A stretch of DNA of 64,000 nucleotides from Streptomyces sp. NBC_00663 (GTDB lineage Bacteria > Actinomycetota > Actinomycetes > Streptomycetales > Streptomycetaceae), in NCBI RefSeq assembly GCF_036226885.1, contig NZ_CP109027.1, forward strand, positions 9,300,001 through 9,364,000. The letters run 5' to 3'. The notes below the pieces were generated by a model. That model had not been told where the DNA came from and searched no databases. It worked only from the letters and a program-made list of their open reading frames with translations. Shown piece by piece: positions 35,166 to 44,100 of this stretch. The number at the start of each line of letters is the position of its first letter. Position 1 is the first letter of the stretch. The position numbers and the translations under genes are program-made.

Positions 35166-35342
35166 ATGTTGGCCATCATCTCCGCAGTCCTGTTCTTCAT
35201 CGCGTTCCTGATCAACGCGGCGGACATCTCGACCAATGACACCTTCAGCTCGACCAACGTGATGCTCCTCGGGCTGGCCGTCCTCGCCCTGCATCTCGCG
35301 GGTATCGGCAGTGGCTGGTCACGTGGCGGTCGCAGACGCTGA
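35166..35342 (+). CDS. 58-residue small membrane protein
   Basis: This short gene has an excellent AAGGAGG ribosome-binding site 7 nt before its ATG. The product has two hydrophobic helices (about residues 2-17 and 32-47) separated by a polar DISTNDTFSSTN loop, and a basic C-terminal tail (SRGGRRR) that should be cytosolic. The codon third positions are G/C-rich. I recall similar two-helix proteins as common in Streptomyces; no function is assignable. It stands alone between the GAF-ANTAR gene (divergent) and the amidotransferase gene. Confidence 0.75.
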   Translation: MLAIISAVLFFIAFLINAADISTNDTFSSTNVMLLGLAVLALHLAGIGSGWSRGGRRR

Positions 35343-35582
35343 CGCCGGTGCCGGGGCCGTCCGCTCCGGGCTCGATGTGCCCAAAGGGCCGGGGCAGGAG
35401 ATACTGGTGGTTACTCGCAGGGACGACGCTCCCACTCCGCCGCCTCCGAGTCAGTCCGGCCGCCCCGGCACGGCGGACCGCCATCGCCCGTGCGCGCAGC
35501 GGCGTCGCGCGGGGATGCCCATGAGCGGCCCTCGCATCAGCCGGTGCAGATGCTGTCGATCCTCGCAGCGGAGGGACCTGAA

Positions 35583-36425
35583 ATGTGCCGCTGGATCGCC
35601 TACTCGGGCACCCCGGTCCTTCTCAGCCGGGTGCTGTTCGAGCCGTCGCACTCGTTGATCGACCAGAGCCTGCACTCCCGTTTGGGGGTGGAGACGACCA
35701 ACGGCGACGGTTTCGGTATCGGCTGGTACGCCGACGCCGCGCCGGCCACTCCGGCTGTCGTACGGGACGTGGACCCGGCCTGGAACAACCGCAATCTGCG
35801 CGAGGTCGCCCACCACGTACGGTCGGGGCTCTTCTTCGCCCACATCAGGGCGGCGACAGGGACGGCCGTGCAGCAGTCCAACTGTCATCCCTTCCGCAAC
35901 GGCCGCTGGCTGTGGATGCACAACGGAATGATCAACGGCTTCCGTCTCCTGCGGCGTGACCTGGCCTTGGCGGTCGATCCGACGCTGTACCCCGACATCG
36001 AGGGTTCCACCGACTCCGAACTCATGTTCTTCCTGGCCCTCACCTTCGGTCTGACGGATGATCCACCCGGTGCCGTCGCGCGCATGGCGGCCTTCGTCGA
36101 ACGAACGGGGCACACGCACGGTGTGCGGCACCCCCTCCAGATGACGGTCGCGGTGGCCGACGGCGAGCGCGTCTGGGCGTTCCGCCACTCCAGCGAAGGC
36201 CGCTCGCGGTCGCTTTTCTTCAGCACCAGGGTGGACACCCTGCGTGCGCTCCATCCGGACGCCGAGTTCCTGCGGGAGGTCTCGGACGACACCCGCATGG
36301 TCGTGTCCGAACCGCTGGGCGACCTCCCCGGCGCCTGGAACGAGGTGCCGGAGGACAGCTACGGCGTCATCGAGCCGGACCATGACGCGCTGCACGCCTT
36401 CCGCCTCGAACTGGACACGGCGTGA
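35583..36425 (+). CDS. Class II glutamine amidotransferase (YafJ/EgtC-like)
   Basis: This 280-residue Ntn-type amidotransferase begins MCRWIAYSG. Removal of Met would expose Cys2 as nucleophile. Other family features are NGDGFGIGWY, RAATGTAVQQSNCHPF, the WMHNGMINGF block that forms the oxyanion/glutamine pocket, and STDSELMFFL. Such stand-alone proteins hydrolyse glutamine-like amides or gamma-glutamyl groups, but no synthase partner or ergothioneine gene is adjacent, so the true substrate is open. The start at 35583 is fixed by the Cys2 requirement and a GGAGGG ribosome-binding site. Confidence 0.9.
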   Translation: MCRWIAYSGTPVLLSRVLFEPSHSLIDQSLHSRLGVETTNGDGFGIGWYADAAPATPAVVRDVDPAWNNRNLREVAHHVRSGLFFAHIRAATGTAVQQSNCHPFRNGRWLWMHNGMINGFRLLRRDLALAVDPTLYPDIEGSTDSELMFFLALTFGLTDDPPGAVARMAAFVERTGHTHGVRHPLQMTVAVADGERVWAFRHSSEGRSRSLFFSTRVDTLRALHPDAEFLREVSDDTRMVVSEPLGDLPGAWNEVPEDSYGVIEPDHDALHAFRLELDTA

Positions 36426-36552
36426 GGCTGAAAGCGTGCATACGGGCTGGTGAGCGGGCCGATGGTGCTGTCTGTCGCGCCGTGCCGGGAAGGCTGGGAT
36501 GCTGGTGTCGGGAGCGCCGCCCATGATCTGCCCCTGATGGACAGGGGCGAGG

Positions 36553-39243
36553 GTGGTGAGCGGCGTGTCCGAGAGTTCCTGGGGCGGTCAGGGGCCCGGG
36601 GTTCCGATCGTTCCCCGCACGGATCCCCTGGGGGACCCGTTTCTGCGCACCCGGTTCGCCATCCCCGCGAGGCCGGCCACATTTCTGCTGCGGCAGCGGC
36701 TCGTCGACCACCTCGACCAGGCTCTCCGGACACCGCTGACACTGCTCAACGGCGCGGCCGGGGCCGGCAAGACCCTGCTGGCCGCCGACTGGGCGGCCGG
36801 TCTGCGGCATCCCGTCGCCTGGCTCAGCGTTGAGGCGGGGGACCGGCAGCCAGAGGTGTTCTGGTCCTACGTCGTCCAGGCCCTGCACGCTGCCGGTGCG
36901 CCGGCAGCCGGCCCGGCCGGAATCCCGGCGGACCCGCCCCGGGTGGACGGCAGGCTGCTGGCAACGCTCGCCGCCGAACTCAACGACCGTGACCGCCCCG
37001 TGGTCGTCGTGCTCGACGACTGCGACCGCGTGACCGTACCCGAGATCGCCGAGCAGTTGGAGTTCGTCCTGCACCACGCCGGGCGATGGCTGCACCTCGT
37101 CCTCGTCACCCGCACCGAACCGCTGCTGCCGCTGCACCGATACCGGGCGGCCGGTGAACTGACGGAGATCCGTGCCGCCGAGCTGGCCTTCACCCCGGAG
37201 GAAGCCGTCGCCCTGCTGGAGCTGCACGGTCTGAGCCTTCCGGTCCCCGCCGTGCGCGCCCTGGTGGACCGCACCCGGGGATGGGCGGTCGGCTTGCGCC
37301 TGTCCGCGCTGGCCGCCCGGGAGAATGCCGATCCCGAGCTCTACTTGAAGGAGTTCGAGGCCGAGCGCAGTACGATCGCGGACTTCTTGCTGGCCGAGGT
37401 CCTCAAGGGCCAGACGGAGGAGACCCAGGACCTCCTGCTGCGCGTCAGCGTCCTGGAGCGCTTCTGTCCCGAGCTGGCCGACGCGCTGACCGGCCGGACC
37501 GATGCCGAGCCCCTTCTCCTCGGGCTGCACCGCGCGAACGCCTTCGTCGAGTACCTCGGGCGCTCCTGGTACCGGCTCCACCCGCTGTTCGGGGAGATCC
37601 TCCGGGCGCATCTGCGCGTGCGTCTGCCCGGGCTGGAGCCGGAACTGCACCGGCGGGCCGCGCGATGGCTGCGAAGTTCCGGATTCCTACCGGAGACGGT
37701 CGCGCACGGCGCCGCCGCGGGCGACTGGGACGTCGCGGCAGGTGCCCTCATCGACGACCTCGCGATCGGCCGACTCCTCACGGGACCGCCGTCGGACGAC
37801 CTGGCCCAGATGTTCTCTCCCATGACGCCCGGGGCCACGAGCGCCGAGACGAACCTTGTACGGGCGGCTCGCGAGCTGGCCCGCTACGACCTCGACCACG
37901 GTCTGGCAAGCCTGCGCCACGCCGAGGAACAGCTGGCGGACCTCGCGCCCGACCGGGCCGCCGCCCAGCTGAGCTGTGCGCTGCTTCAGACGCTGGCCGC
38001 CCGCCTGGCCGGCTGCCCCCCGCGGGCCGAGAAGGCCGCCGAAGCCGCCGACGCGCTGCGCCGGGAAGTCCCGCGGCGCCTCCTGGACAAGCATCCCGAG
38101 CTCACCGCTCTGCTGCTGACCCATCTGGGATCGGTGCGTCTGTGGGCCGGACGTTTCGAGGACGCACGTGCTGCCCTGACCACGGTGGCCAGTGCTCCCG
38201 ACGGAGCCTCCACCGCGATGCCCCGGCAGGAGTCGAGGGCGCACCTGGCCTTGCTGGACTACCTGAACGGCTGGCTCGGCCGGGCCGAGCGCAAGGCTCT
38301 GGCAGCGGTGTCCGAGGCCGAGCGGGACGGTCTGCCTCAGTCGCCCGGCTCCGGCATCGGACGACTGGTTCTGGCGGCCGTGGCCGTCGACCGCCATGAA
38401 CTGGACCGGGCCCAGGCCTTCCTCGACGAGACGGCCCAGCTGCCGGCGGGAACGAGTGATCCGGTGCCGATGGCCGGACGTGCCCTCGCCACGGCCCGTC
38501 TCCTGCTGGTCAGGGGCAGGGCACGAGATGCCGTCGAGGCGTCGGACGCGGCCGTCTCCGGCATGGTGTCCTCGCCGTGGGCGGCAAGCCATGAAGCGCT
38601 CGTCACCTCCGCCGCCCACCTGGCCGAAGGACGGCCGGACGAGGCCGCCGAGGCGCTCCGGAACGTCAGCGGCGACCAGCCGGCATGTGCCGTGGAGGCC
38701 GCGGCGATCCAGCTCGCCGCGGGACGCCCCGAGGCGGCCATCGACCTGCTCGACAGCGTCCACACCCAGGGCGGGACGGGTCCGGCGGTGACCGTGCGGG
38801 CGGCTCTGGTCAGGGCACAGGCCGCCGCGGGGGCCGGCGACTCCGTCACCGCTCACCGGCTCGTGGCGCGGGCGCTCCTGGACGCCCGCCGCGAGCGGCT
38901 GCGGCGTCCGTTCCTCGACGCCGGAGCCTGGATCCGACCCTTCCTGGCCACCGCCGAGCTGCACGAGCTGGCGGCGGGCTGGCTGGCTCCGGGCCCGCCG
39001 GCACGCGGTGAGCGGTCGCGGCCAAAGTCTTCGCCCTCACCGCTCGTCGCGGTGGAACTGAGCGGACGCGAACGGGACGTGCTGGAGCGGCTGGCCGGGA
39101 TGATGTCGACGGAGGAGATCGCTGCCGACCTCTACCTGTCGGCGAACACGGTGAAGACGCACCTCAAGAGCGTCTACCGGAAGCTTGCGGTGAACCGGCG
39201 AGGCGATGCGGTGCGCCGCGCCCGCGACCTGCGGCTGCTGTGA
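36553..39243 (+). CDS. LAL/MalT-type LuxR-family transcriptional regulator
   Basis: This is a large ATP-binding LuxR regulator of 896 residues. The N-terminal STAND ATPase has P-loop GAAGAGKT at residues 67-74 and Walker B VVVVLDDCD near 150. It is followed by a winged helix (RVSVLERFCPELADALTG) and a TPR-like helical middle. The C-terminal LuxR HTH (about 836-896) contains LSGRERDVLERLAGMMSTEEIAADLYLSANTVKTHLKSVYRKL. It probably acts on ligand binding to the TPR region. The start is one of two adjacent GTGs (36553 or 36556). A 7-bp inverted repeat (36530-36548) lies just upstream over the ribosome-binding region. It is convergent with the SpoIIE-like gene, so its target is not obvious. Confidence 0.92.
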   Translation: MVSGVSESSWGGQGPGVPIVPRTDPLGDPFLRTRFAIPARPATFLLRQRLVDHLDQALRTPLTLLNGAAGAGKTLLAADWAAGLRHPVAWLSVEAGDRQPEVFWSYVVQALHAAGAPAAGPAGIPADPPRVDGRLLATLAAELNDRDRPVVVVLDDCDRVTVPEIAEQLEFVLHHAGRWLHLVLVTRTEPLLPLHRYRAAGELTEIRAAELAFTPEEAVALLELHGLSLPVPAVRALVDRTRGWAVGLRLSALAARENADPELYLKEFEAERSTIADFLLAEVLKGQTEETQDLLLRVSVLERFCPELADALTGRTDAEPLLLGLHRANAFVEYLGRSWYRLHPLFGEILRAHLRVRLPGLEPELHRRAARWLRSSGFLPETVAHGAAAGDWDVAAGALIDDLAIGRLLTGPPSDDLAQMFSPMTPGATSAETNLVRAARELARYDLDHGLASLRHAEEQLADLAPDRAAAQLSCALLQTLAARLAGCPPRAEKAAEAADALRREVPRRLLDKHPELTALLLTHLGSVRLWAGRFEDARAALTTVASAPDGASTAMPRQESRAHLALLDYLNGWLGRAERKALAAVSEAERDGLPQSPGSGIGRLVLAAVAVDRHELDRAQAFLDETAQLPAGTSDPVPMAGRALATARLLLVRGRARDAVEASDAAVSGMVSSPWAASHEALVTSAAHLAEGRPDEAAEALRNVSGDQPACAVEAAAIQLAAGRPEAAIDLLDSVHTQGGTGPAVTVRAALVRAQAAAGAGDSVTAHRLVARALLDARRERLRRPFLDAGAWIRPFLATAELHELAAGWLAPGPPARGERSRPKSSPSPLVAVELSGRERDVLERLAGMMSTEEIAADLYLSANTVKTHLKSVYRKLAVNRRGDAVRRARDLRLL

Positions 39244-39292
39244 TCCGGCGGCCGGCGGCCTGCTCCGACCCCTCGGCCGGACGGGCTGTCGT

Positions 39293-41362
39293 TCAGTCGA
39301 CGGGCGGCAGCGTCTGCTCGGTCCAGATCGTCTTGCCCGACGCCGTGTACCGGGTGCCCCACTCCAGGGCGAGCTGGGCGGTGATGAACAGGCCGCGTCC
39401 GCCCTCCTCCACGGCGCCGGCGTGCCGCAGGTGGGGAGAGGCCGAGCCGGCGTCGCGGACCTCGCACGTCAAGGTCCGGTCGTGGATCAGACGGAGCTCG
39501 ATGGGAGGAGTGCCGTAGCGGACGGCGTTGGTGACGAGTTCGCTGACGATGAGCTGGGTGTCGTCCGCGGTCTCGCCGTCCAGACCCCAGGCGCCGAGCT
39601 GTTCCCGGGTACGGCGTCGGGCGACGGCGACGGCCGCGGGGCTCGATTCGAGCCGCCACGAGGCGCGCCGTTCGGGCGGGAAGGCCCGGGTGCGCGCGAC
39701 GATCACCGCCGCGGCGCCGATCCCCGGGCCCGCCCCCAGCGCGTACACCAGTGCGTCGCACAGGTCCTGGAGCGGGCGGTCCCGGAAGTGGGGCGCCGAG
39801 GGCAGCGGTCCGGAGACTTCCGACAGGTACGACGTGAGGAGCGGATCGCTGGTGAACACCAGCACGCTGCCTTCCGGTACGTCGATCTCCGTGGCGGCGA
39901 AGGGGGCGTCCGGTGCGGTGCCCAGGCGCGGCCCCGCCGGTGTCGGGGGAAGAAACACGGTGCCATCGGGGCGTACGACGAGCGGGGTGAGTGCGCCGGC
40001 CGCGGCCAGCGTGCAGGTGTTGGACAGGGGGTCGTGGAGCGCGTACACACAGTCGGCGCTGAAGGCCTCGCGTCGCAGCGGATCGCCGAGGGGGAGGTCG
40101 GCTCGTTCCGCGGCCAGCTGACCGGCGGTCGCGTGCAGACGAGCCATCAGCTCATCGGGAGGCAGGTCGAACGCCGCCAGCGAACGTACGGCGGTGCGCA
40201 GCTGCCCCATGGCCGCGGCGGCGTTCAGGGCGCGGCCCGACACGCTGCCGACGACGAGCGCGGTGCGGGCGCTGGAGAGGGCGATCGTGTCGTACCAGGC
40301 ACCGGGGTCGACGCCCGTGAGGGTGAGATAGGCGGCCTCCAGTGACGTGTGGGTCTCCGGGTGGCGGGGCAGCAACTGCCGCTGCACCGTGGCCGCGACG
40401 GTGTGCTCACGCGTGTAGCGGCGCGCGTTGTCGATGCACAGGGCCGTGTGGGTGGCCAGTTCGACGGCCAGTTCCTGGTCGCCCGCGTCGAAGGGGGGCG
40501 ACTGCCCGGCGCGGTACAGGCTGACCACGCCGAGCGCCGCGTCACGCAGCGCCAGCGGGACCACGAGCAGGGAGTGGGCCTTCGACGAGCGGATGGCCTC
40601 CGCACGCGCGGGGTCGACGGACAGCCAGGGGGCGGCGCCGTCCAGCGCGACCGTACGCGGGCGCAGGTCTGCCAGGGCCTGGGTGAACGGCGTGGGAGCC
40701 GGCAGGCTGCACACGTCCCCCACCGGGTGGGCCTGGGGCGAGGGCGTGCGGTTGCTGCGGAACGCGGTGCGCATCAGCGGGGTGCCCGGCGGCAGCGGAG
40801 CCAGCGGCGGGTCGTCGCCACGGATCACCGCGTCCACCACCTCCACGATGGCGACATCGGCGAACCCGGGGACCACCGCGGCCACGAGCTCCTCGCCGGT
40901 CGCGGTGGGATCCAGCGTGCGGCCCACACGCACCCGTACGGCGTCGAGCACCCGGGCTCGGGCCCGGGACCGCTCGCTGTCGGTGACGTCGACCACGGCG
41001 ACCGCCACCCCGAGCACCCTCCCGTGCGGGCTGCTCAGGCGCAGGGCGGTCATCTCGTAGTGCCGCGGCACCCCGTCGATGCGGGCGGGCACGATGTGCC
41101 GCGACAGCGGGACGCCGGTGTCCAGGACCTTGCGCAGGAGGGGCTCGACATCGGCGTCGACCATGGCGTAGACCTCGCGGGCCGGGCGCCCCGCCGGCTC
41201 GTCCTCGGCCCTGCCCCGCATCGCGGGCGTCGCGGTGTTGACCCGCACCACCCGAAGTTCGGCGTCGAGCAGATGCAGACCGATCGGTGCCTGGTCGAAC
41301 AACGCGTCCAGCATCGAGACCGCCGTCTCGTCCGGCAGCCGGCCGGCAGCACCGTGTGCCAT
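39293..41362 (-). CDS. PAS-GAF-SpoIIE-like-HATPase regulatory protein, phosphatase probably degenerate
   Basis: This 689-residue signalling protein has, in order, a PAS domain (about 20-125), a GAF domain (about 135-310), a PP2C/SpoIIE-type domain (about 330-545) and a C-terminal anti-sigma HATPase (about 560-689). The HATPase N-box is ELVTNAVRYG and its G-box is GGRGLFITAQLA. Streptomyces has many such proteins that act on anti-sigma antagonists. Here the metal-binding positions of the phosphatase appear lost: the usual GGDWYD reads PGAWYD near 350, and GDVxGxG reads GSVSGRA near 370. It may act as a kinase/binder only. The start is ATG 41362 with AGGTGA upstream; GTG 41371 is possible. It is divergent from the MFS gene. 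Confidence 0.85.
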   Translation of the reverse strand: MAHGAAGRLPDETAVSMLDALFDQAPIGLHLLDAELRVVRVNTATPAMRGRAEDEPAGRPAREVYAMVDADVEPLLRKVLDTGVPLSRHIVPARIDGVPRHYEMTALRLSSPHGRVLGVAVAVVDVTDSERSRARARVLDAVRVRVGRTLDPTATGEELVAAVVPGFADVAIVEVVDAVIRGDDPPLAPLPPGTPLMRTAFRSNRTPSPQAHPVGDVCSLPAPTPFTQALADLRPRTVALDGAAPWLSVDPARAEAIRSSKAHSLLVVPLALRDAALGVVSLYRAGQSPPFDAGDQELAVELATHTALCIDNARRYTREHTVAATVQRQLLPRHPETHTSLEAAYLTLTGVDPGAWYDTIALSSARTALVVGSVSGRALNAAAAMGQLRTAVRSLAAFDLPPDELMARLHATAGQLAAERADLPLGDPLRREAFSADCVYALHDPLSNTCTLAAAGALTPLVVRPDGTVFLPPTPAGPRLGTAPDAPFAATEIDVPEGSVLVFTSDPLLTSYLSEVSGPLPSAPHFRDRPLQDLCDALVYALGAGPGIGAAAVIVARTRAFPPERRASWRLESSPAAVAVARRRTREQLGAWGLDGETADDTQLIVSELVTNAVRYGTPPIELRLIHDRTLTCEVRDAGSASPHLRHAGAVEEGGRGLFITAQLALEWGTRYTASGKTIWTEQTLPPVD

Positions 41363-41580
41363 GGAGATCACCTACCGCTTCCCTCGCGCACCGGGACGTC
41401 CTCCCAGCGTCCTCTGCGCTCCGGACTGCTGCATCCTCGGGTGCGAGCCGTGTCCGGACGGCGGCGGGCTTGCGAAGACTCACCCGCGGCGGGGGAAGTC
41501 GGCACGGGTCGGCCCCGGCCACGGTGGGCAGACACCGGCGCCACGGCGACCGGGACGGGCCGCCGGAAGGAGCTCCGACC

Positions 41581-43218
41581 ATGGCGGGCATGAAGCACTG
41601 GCGGGCTCTGATCGTCCTCGGAACGGCCCAGTTCCTGATGGTCCTCGACACTTCCGTCATGAACGTGTCGGTCAGCCAGCTGGTCGAGGACTTCGACACG
41701 GAGGTGACCGCCATCCAGGCGGTCATCACCCTGTACGCGCTGGTCATGGCCGCCTTCATGATCATCGGCGGCAGGTTCGGGGACATCCTGGGGCGCCGCC
41801 GCATGTTCCTCGCCGGACTGGTCGTGTACGCCGTCGGCTCGGCACTGACCGCGGTGGCGCCCACGCTGTGGGTCCTCACGCTGGGCTGGTCCGTCATCGA
41901 GGGACTCGGAGCGGCCATGGTGCTGCCGGCCATGGCCGCCCTGGTGGCGGAGTCGTACCGCGGGAAGGACCGGGCGGTCGCCTACGCGGTCATCGGCGGG
42001 CTCGCCGGTGCCGGAATCGCGGTCGGCCCCTTGCTGGGCGGCTGGGTGACGACGTATCTGACCTGGCGGTTGGTCTTCGCCGGCGAGGTCGTGATCGTGG
42101 TGGCCGTCCTGCTGTGCCGGCGGGTGATCGTGACGCCCGCCCCGTCCGGCCCGCGTCCCCGGCTGGACTGGGTCGGCGCGGTGCTCTCCGCCGCCGGGCT
42201 GGGGCTCTGCGTGCTCGGGGTGTTGCAGAGCAGCACCTGGGGGTGGGTGCAGTCCCGCAACGCTCCCTTCACCGTCCTCGGTTTCGCCCCCACGCTCTTC
42301 GTCGTCGGAGCCGGGGTGGCCGTCCTGGCCGCCTTCCGGCACTGGGAGCGGCGACGTGACGACGCCGGCGCCGACCCCCTCGTACACCTGTCGCTGCTGG
42401 GCAGACCGGCGCTGCGGTCCGGGCTGCTGACGCTGCTGAGCCAGAACCTCATCCTGCTGGGGCTGTTCTTCACCATCCCGCTGTACCTTCAGGTGGTTCA
42501 GGGGTTCGACGCCTTCGAGACGGGGCTGCGGCTGCTTCCGGTGTCCGTGACCATGTTCGTGACCTCCCTGTCGGCGTCGTCGCTGGGGCGGATCATGGGG
42601 CCGCGCCGGGTGGTCCGGCTGGCCCTGCTGATCCTGGCGGCTTCCATCGTGTGGCTGCTGGCCACCATCGAGCCGGCCATCGACGACGCCCAGTTCGCCG
42701 GAGCCATGGCCCTGCTGGGTGTGGGCGTCGGCCTCCTCGCCTCGCAGCTGGGCAATGTCGTGCAGTCCACCGTCAGCGAGGAGGAACGCAGTGAGGCCGG
42801 AGGGTTGCAGTTCACGGCACAGAATCTGGGCTCCGCGCTGGGCACCGCACTCATCGGGTCCATCCTGATCGGCGCACTGGCGCACGGCTTCACCTCGCAG
42901 GTGGAAGACCATCCCCAGCTGTCCGAAGCGACGCGTGCAGAGGTCGGTGTCTCCCTCGAGGCCGGGATCACCTTCGTCCCCACCGACCAGGTGCGCTCGG
43001 CCGCCGAGCGCGCCGGACTGCCGCCGACCGAGGTGGAAGCCGTCGCGGATTCCTACGCCGCCGCGCAACTGGACGGTCTGAAGGCGGCCATCCTGGCCAC
43101 GGGCGGCATCGCTCTCGCCAGTTTCCTGGTCACCCCCCATCTGCCGGGCGCCCGGGAGAGCCGGCCGCGGCGGCCGGACGCCGGTGCCCCGGCCGAAGCG
43201 ACCGGCTCGACGCGCTGA
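41581..43218 (+). CDS. MFS transporter, DHA2 (EmrB/QacA) family
   Basis: This 545-residue proton-driven efflux permease should have 14 membrane helices. The DHA2 landmarks are visible: LDTSVMNVSVSQL in helix 1, GGRFGDILGRRRMF (motif A) after helix 2, and GPLLGGWV (motif C) in helix 5. The sequence LQFTAQNLGSALGTALIGS marks a late helix. A hydrophilic loop before the last helix is Ala/Glu-rich. A strong AAGGAG ribosome-binding site precedes ATG 41581. It is divergent from the SpoIIE-like gene across 209 bp and followed 18 bp later by a small membrane-protein gene, with which it is probably co-transcribed. The substrate is unknown. Confidence 0.92.
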   Translation: MAGMKHWRALIVLGTAQFLMVLDTSVMNVSVSQLVEDFDTEVTAIQAVITLYALVMAAFMIIGGRFGDILGRRRMFLAGLVVYAVGSALTAVAPTLWVLTLGWSVIEGLGAAMVLPAMAALVAESYRGKDRAVAYAVIGGLAGAGIAVGPLLGGWVTTYLTWRLVFAGEVVIVVAVLLCRRVIVTPAPSGPRPRLDWVGAVLSAAGLGLCVLGVLQSSTWGWVQSRNAPFTVLGFAPTLFVVGAGVAVLAAFRHWERRRDDAGADPLVHLSLLGRPALRSGLLTLLSQNLILLGLFFTIPLYLQVVQGFDAFETGLRLLPVSVTMFVTSLSASSLGRIMGPRRVVRLALLILAASIVWLLATIEPAIDDAQFAGAMALLGVGVGLLASQLGNVVQSTVSEEERSEAGGLQFTAQNLGSALGTALIGSILIGALAHGFTSQVEDHPQLSEATRAEVGVSLEAGITFVPTDQVRSAAERAGLPPTEVEAVADSYAAAQLDGLKAAILATGGIALASFLVTPHLPGARESRPRRPDAGAPAEATGSTR

Positions 43219-43236
43219 GCCCGGAGGGAGTCACCC

Positions 43237-43746
43237 GTGTCCAGCAGAATCAGGACCGGCACGGCCACGGCCAGGGAATCGCGAGAGGACTACACCGGCG
43301 GCGTCTACGGATCCATGCTCGCGGCCTCCGTGGTGATCGGCGCCGGTTCCCTGGGCTCGTTCCCCCGCACCGAGCTGGTGCTGCTGCTGTTGCTCACCGG
43401 GGTGGTGTTCTGGATCGCGCATGTGCATGCCCAGCTGTTCGGGGCCCGCCTCGCGCGACAGCCCCTGGACCGCCGGGTCGTGGCGCACGTGTGCCGTGAT
43501 GAGTGGCCGATCGTCAAGGCCGCCGTCCCGCCGGCCGTGGCGGTGGCCGTCAGCCCGCTCCTGGGCATGGGGGTGCGCGGTGCGGTGTGGCTGGCTCTGG
43601 CCGTGGCCGTGGCCGGCCAGGTGGGCTGGTCCGTGGCCGCTGCCCGGCACGCCGGTGCCTCGCCGCGACTGATGGCGGCCACCGCGGCGGTGAACCTGCT
43701 GCTGGGCCTGCTGATCATCTCCTTCAAGATCGTCTTGACGCACTGA
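43237..43746 (+). CDS. Small integral membrane protein of unknown function
   Basis: This 169-residue protein has a short basic/polar N-terminus and about four or five hydrophobic helices (near residues 28-50, 52-65, 90-110, 112-130, 145-165). It is read from GTG 43237 with a GGAGGG ribosome-binding site, 18 bp after the efflux gene. This suggests an accessory membrane protein in the same operon. There are no recognisable catalytic motifs. The family is not identified. Confidence 0.8.
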   Translation: MSSRIRTGTATARESREDYTGGVYGSMLAASVVIGAGSLGSFPRTELVLLLLLTGVVFWIAHVHAQLFGARLARQPLDRRVVAHVCRDEWPIVKAAVPPAVAVAVSPLLGMGVRGAVWLALAVAVAGQVGWSVAAARHAGASPRLMAATAAVNLLLGLLIISFKIVLTH

Positions 43747-43876
43747 ACGACGACGCTGTCCGACCGGCGCGAGACGGTCACCTGTACCGGGTGAGGCCCG
43801 CACCGACGCGGCGGCGAGACGATCGCAGCCAAGGGCACCGTCCACCCGTCCCTCGCAGTCGGTGGGAGAACAGCTC

Positions 43877-44074
43877 GTGCGCTACGAGATCCGAGTCGAA
43901 GGACACCTGTCGGAAACGCTGGCCAAGGCCTTTCCGGAGCTCGGCCACGTGGTGATGGCAGGCCAGACGGTCCTGTTCGGCCCCGTCGTGGACGAGGCGC
44001 ACCTGTACGGACTGTTGGCGAGGTGCCAGTCGCTGGGACTGCGCGTCCTGGAAATGCGCCAGCTACCGGAGTGA
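43877..44074 (+). CDS. 65-residue hypothetical protein
   Basis: This small alpha/beta protein (VRYEIRVEGHLSETLAKAF at the start, ending VLEMRQLPE) has the beta-alpha-beta feel of a ferredoxin-like fold, similar in form to small ABM/ACT-type domains. GTG 43877 is chosen because GGGAG lies 8 nt upstream; an in-frame GTG at 43862 would overlap that site. It stands alone, convergent with the DUF2252 gene 26 bp away. Function unknown. Confidence 0.65.
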   Translation: MRYEIRVEGHLSETLAKAFPELGHVVMAGQTVLFGPVVDEAHLYGLLARCQSLGLRVLEMRQLPE

Positions 44075-44100
44075 CGGGACCGACGTGAGCGGCAGTCCGC

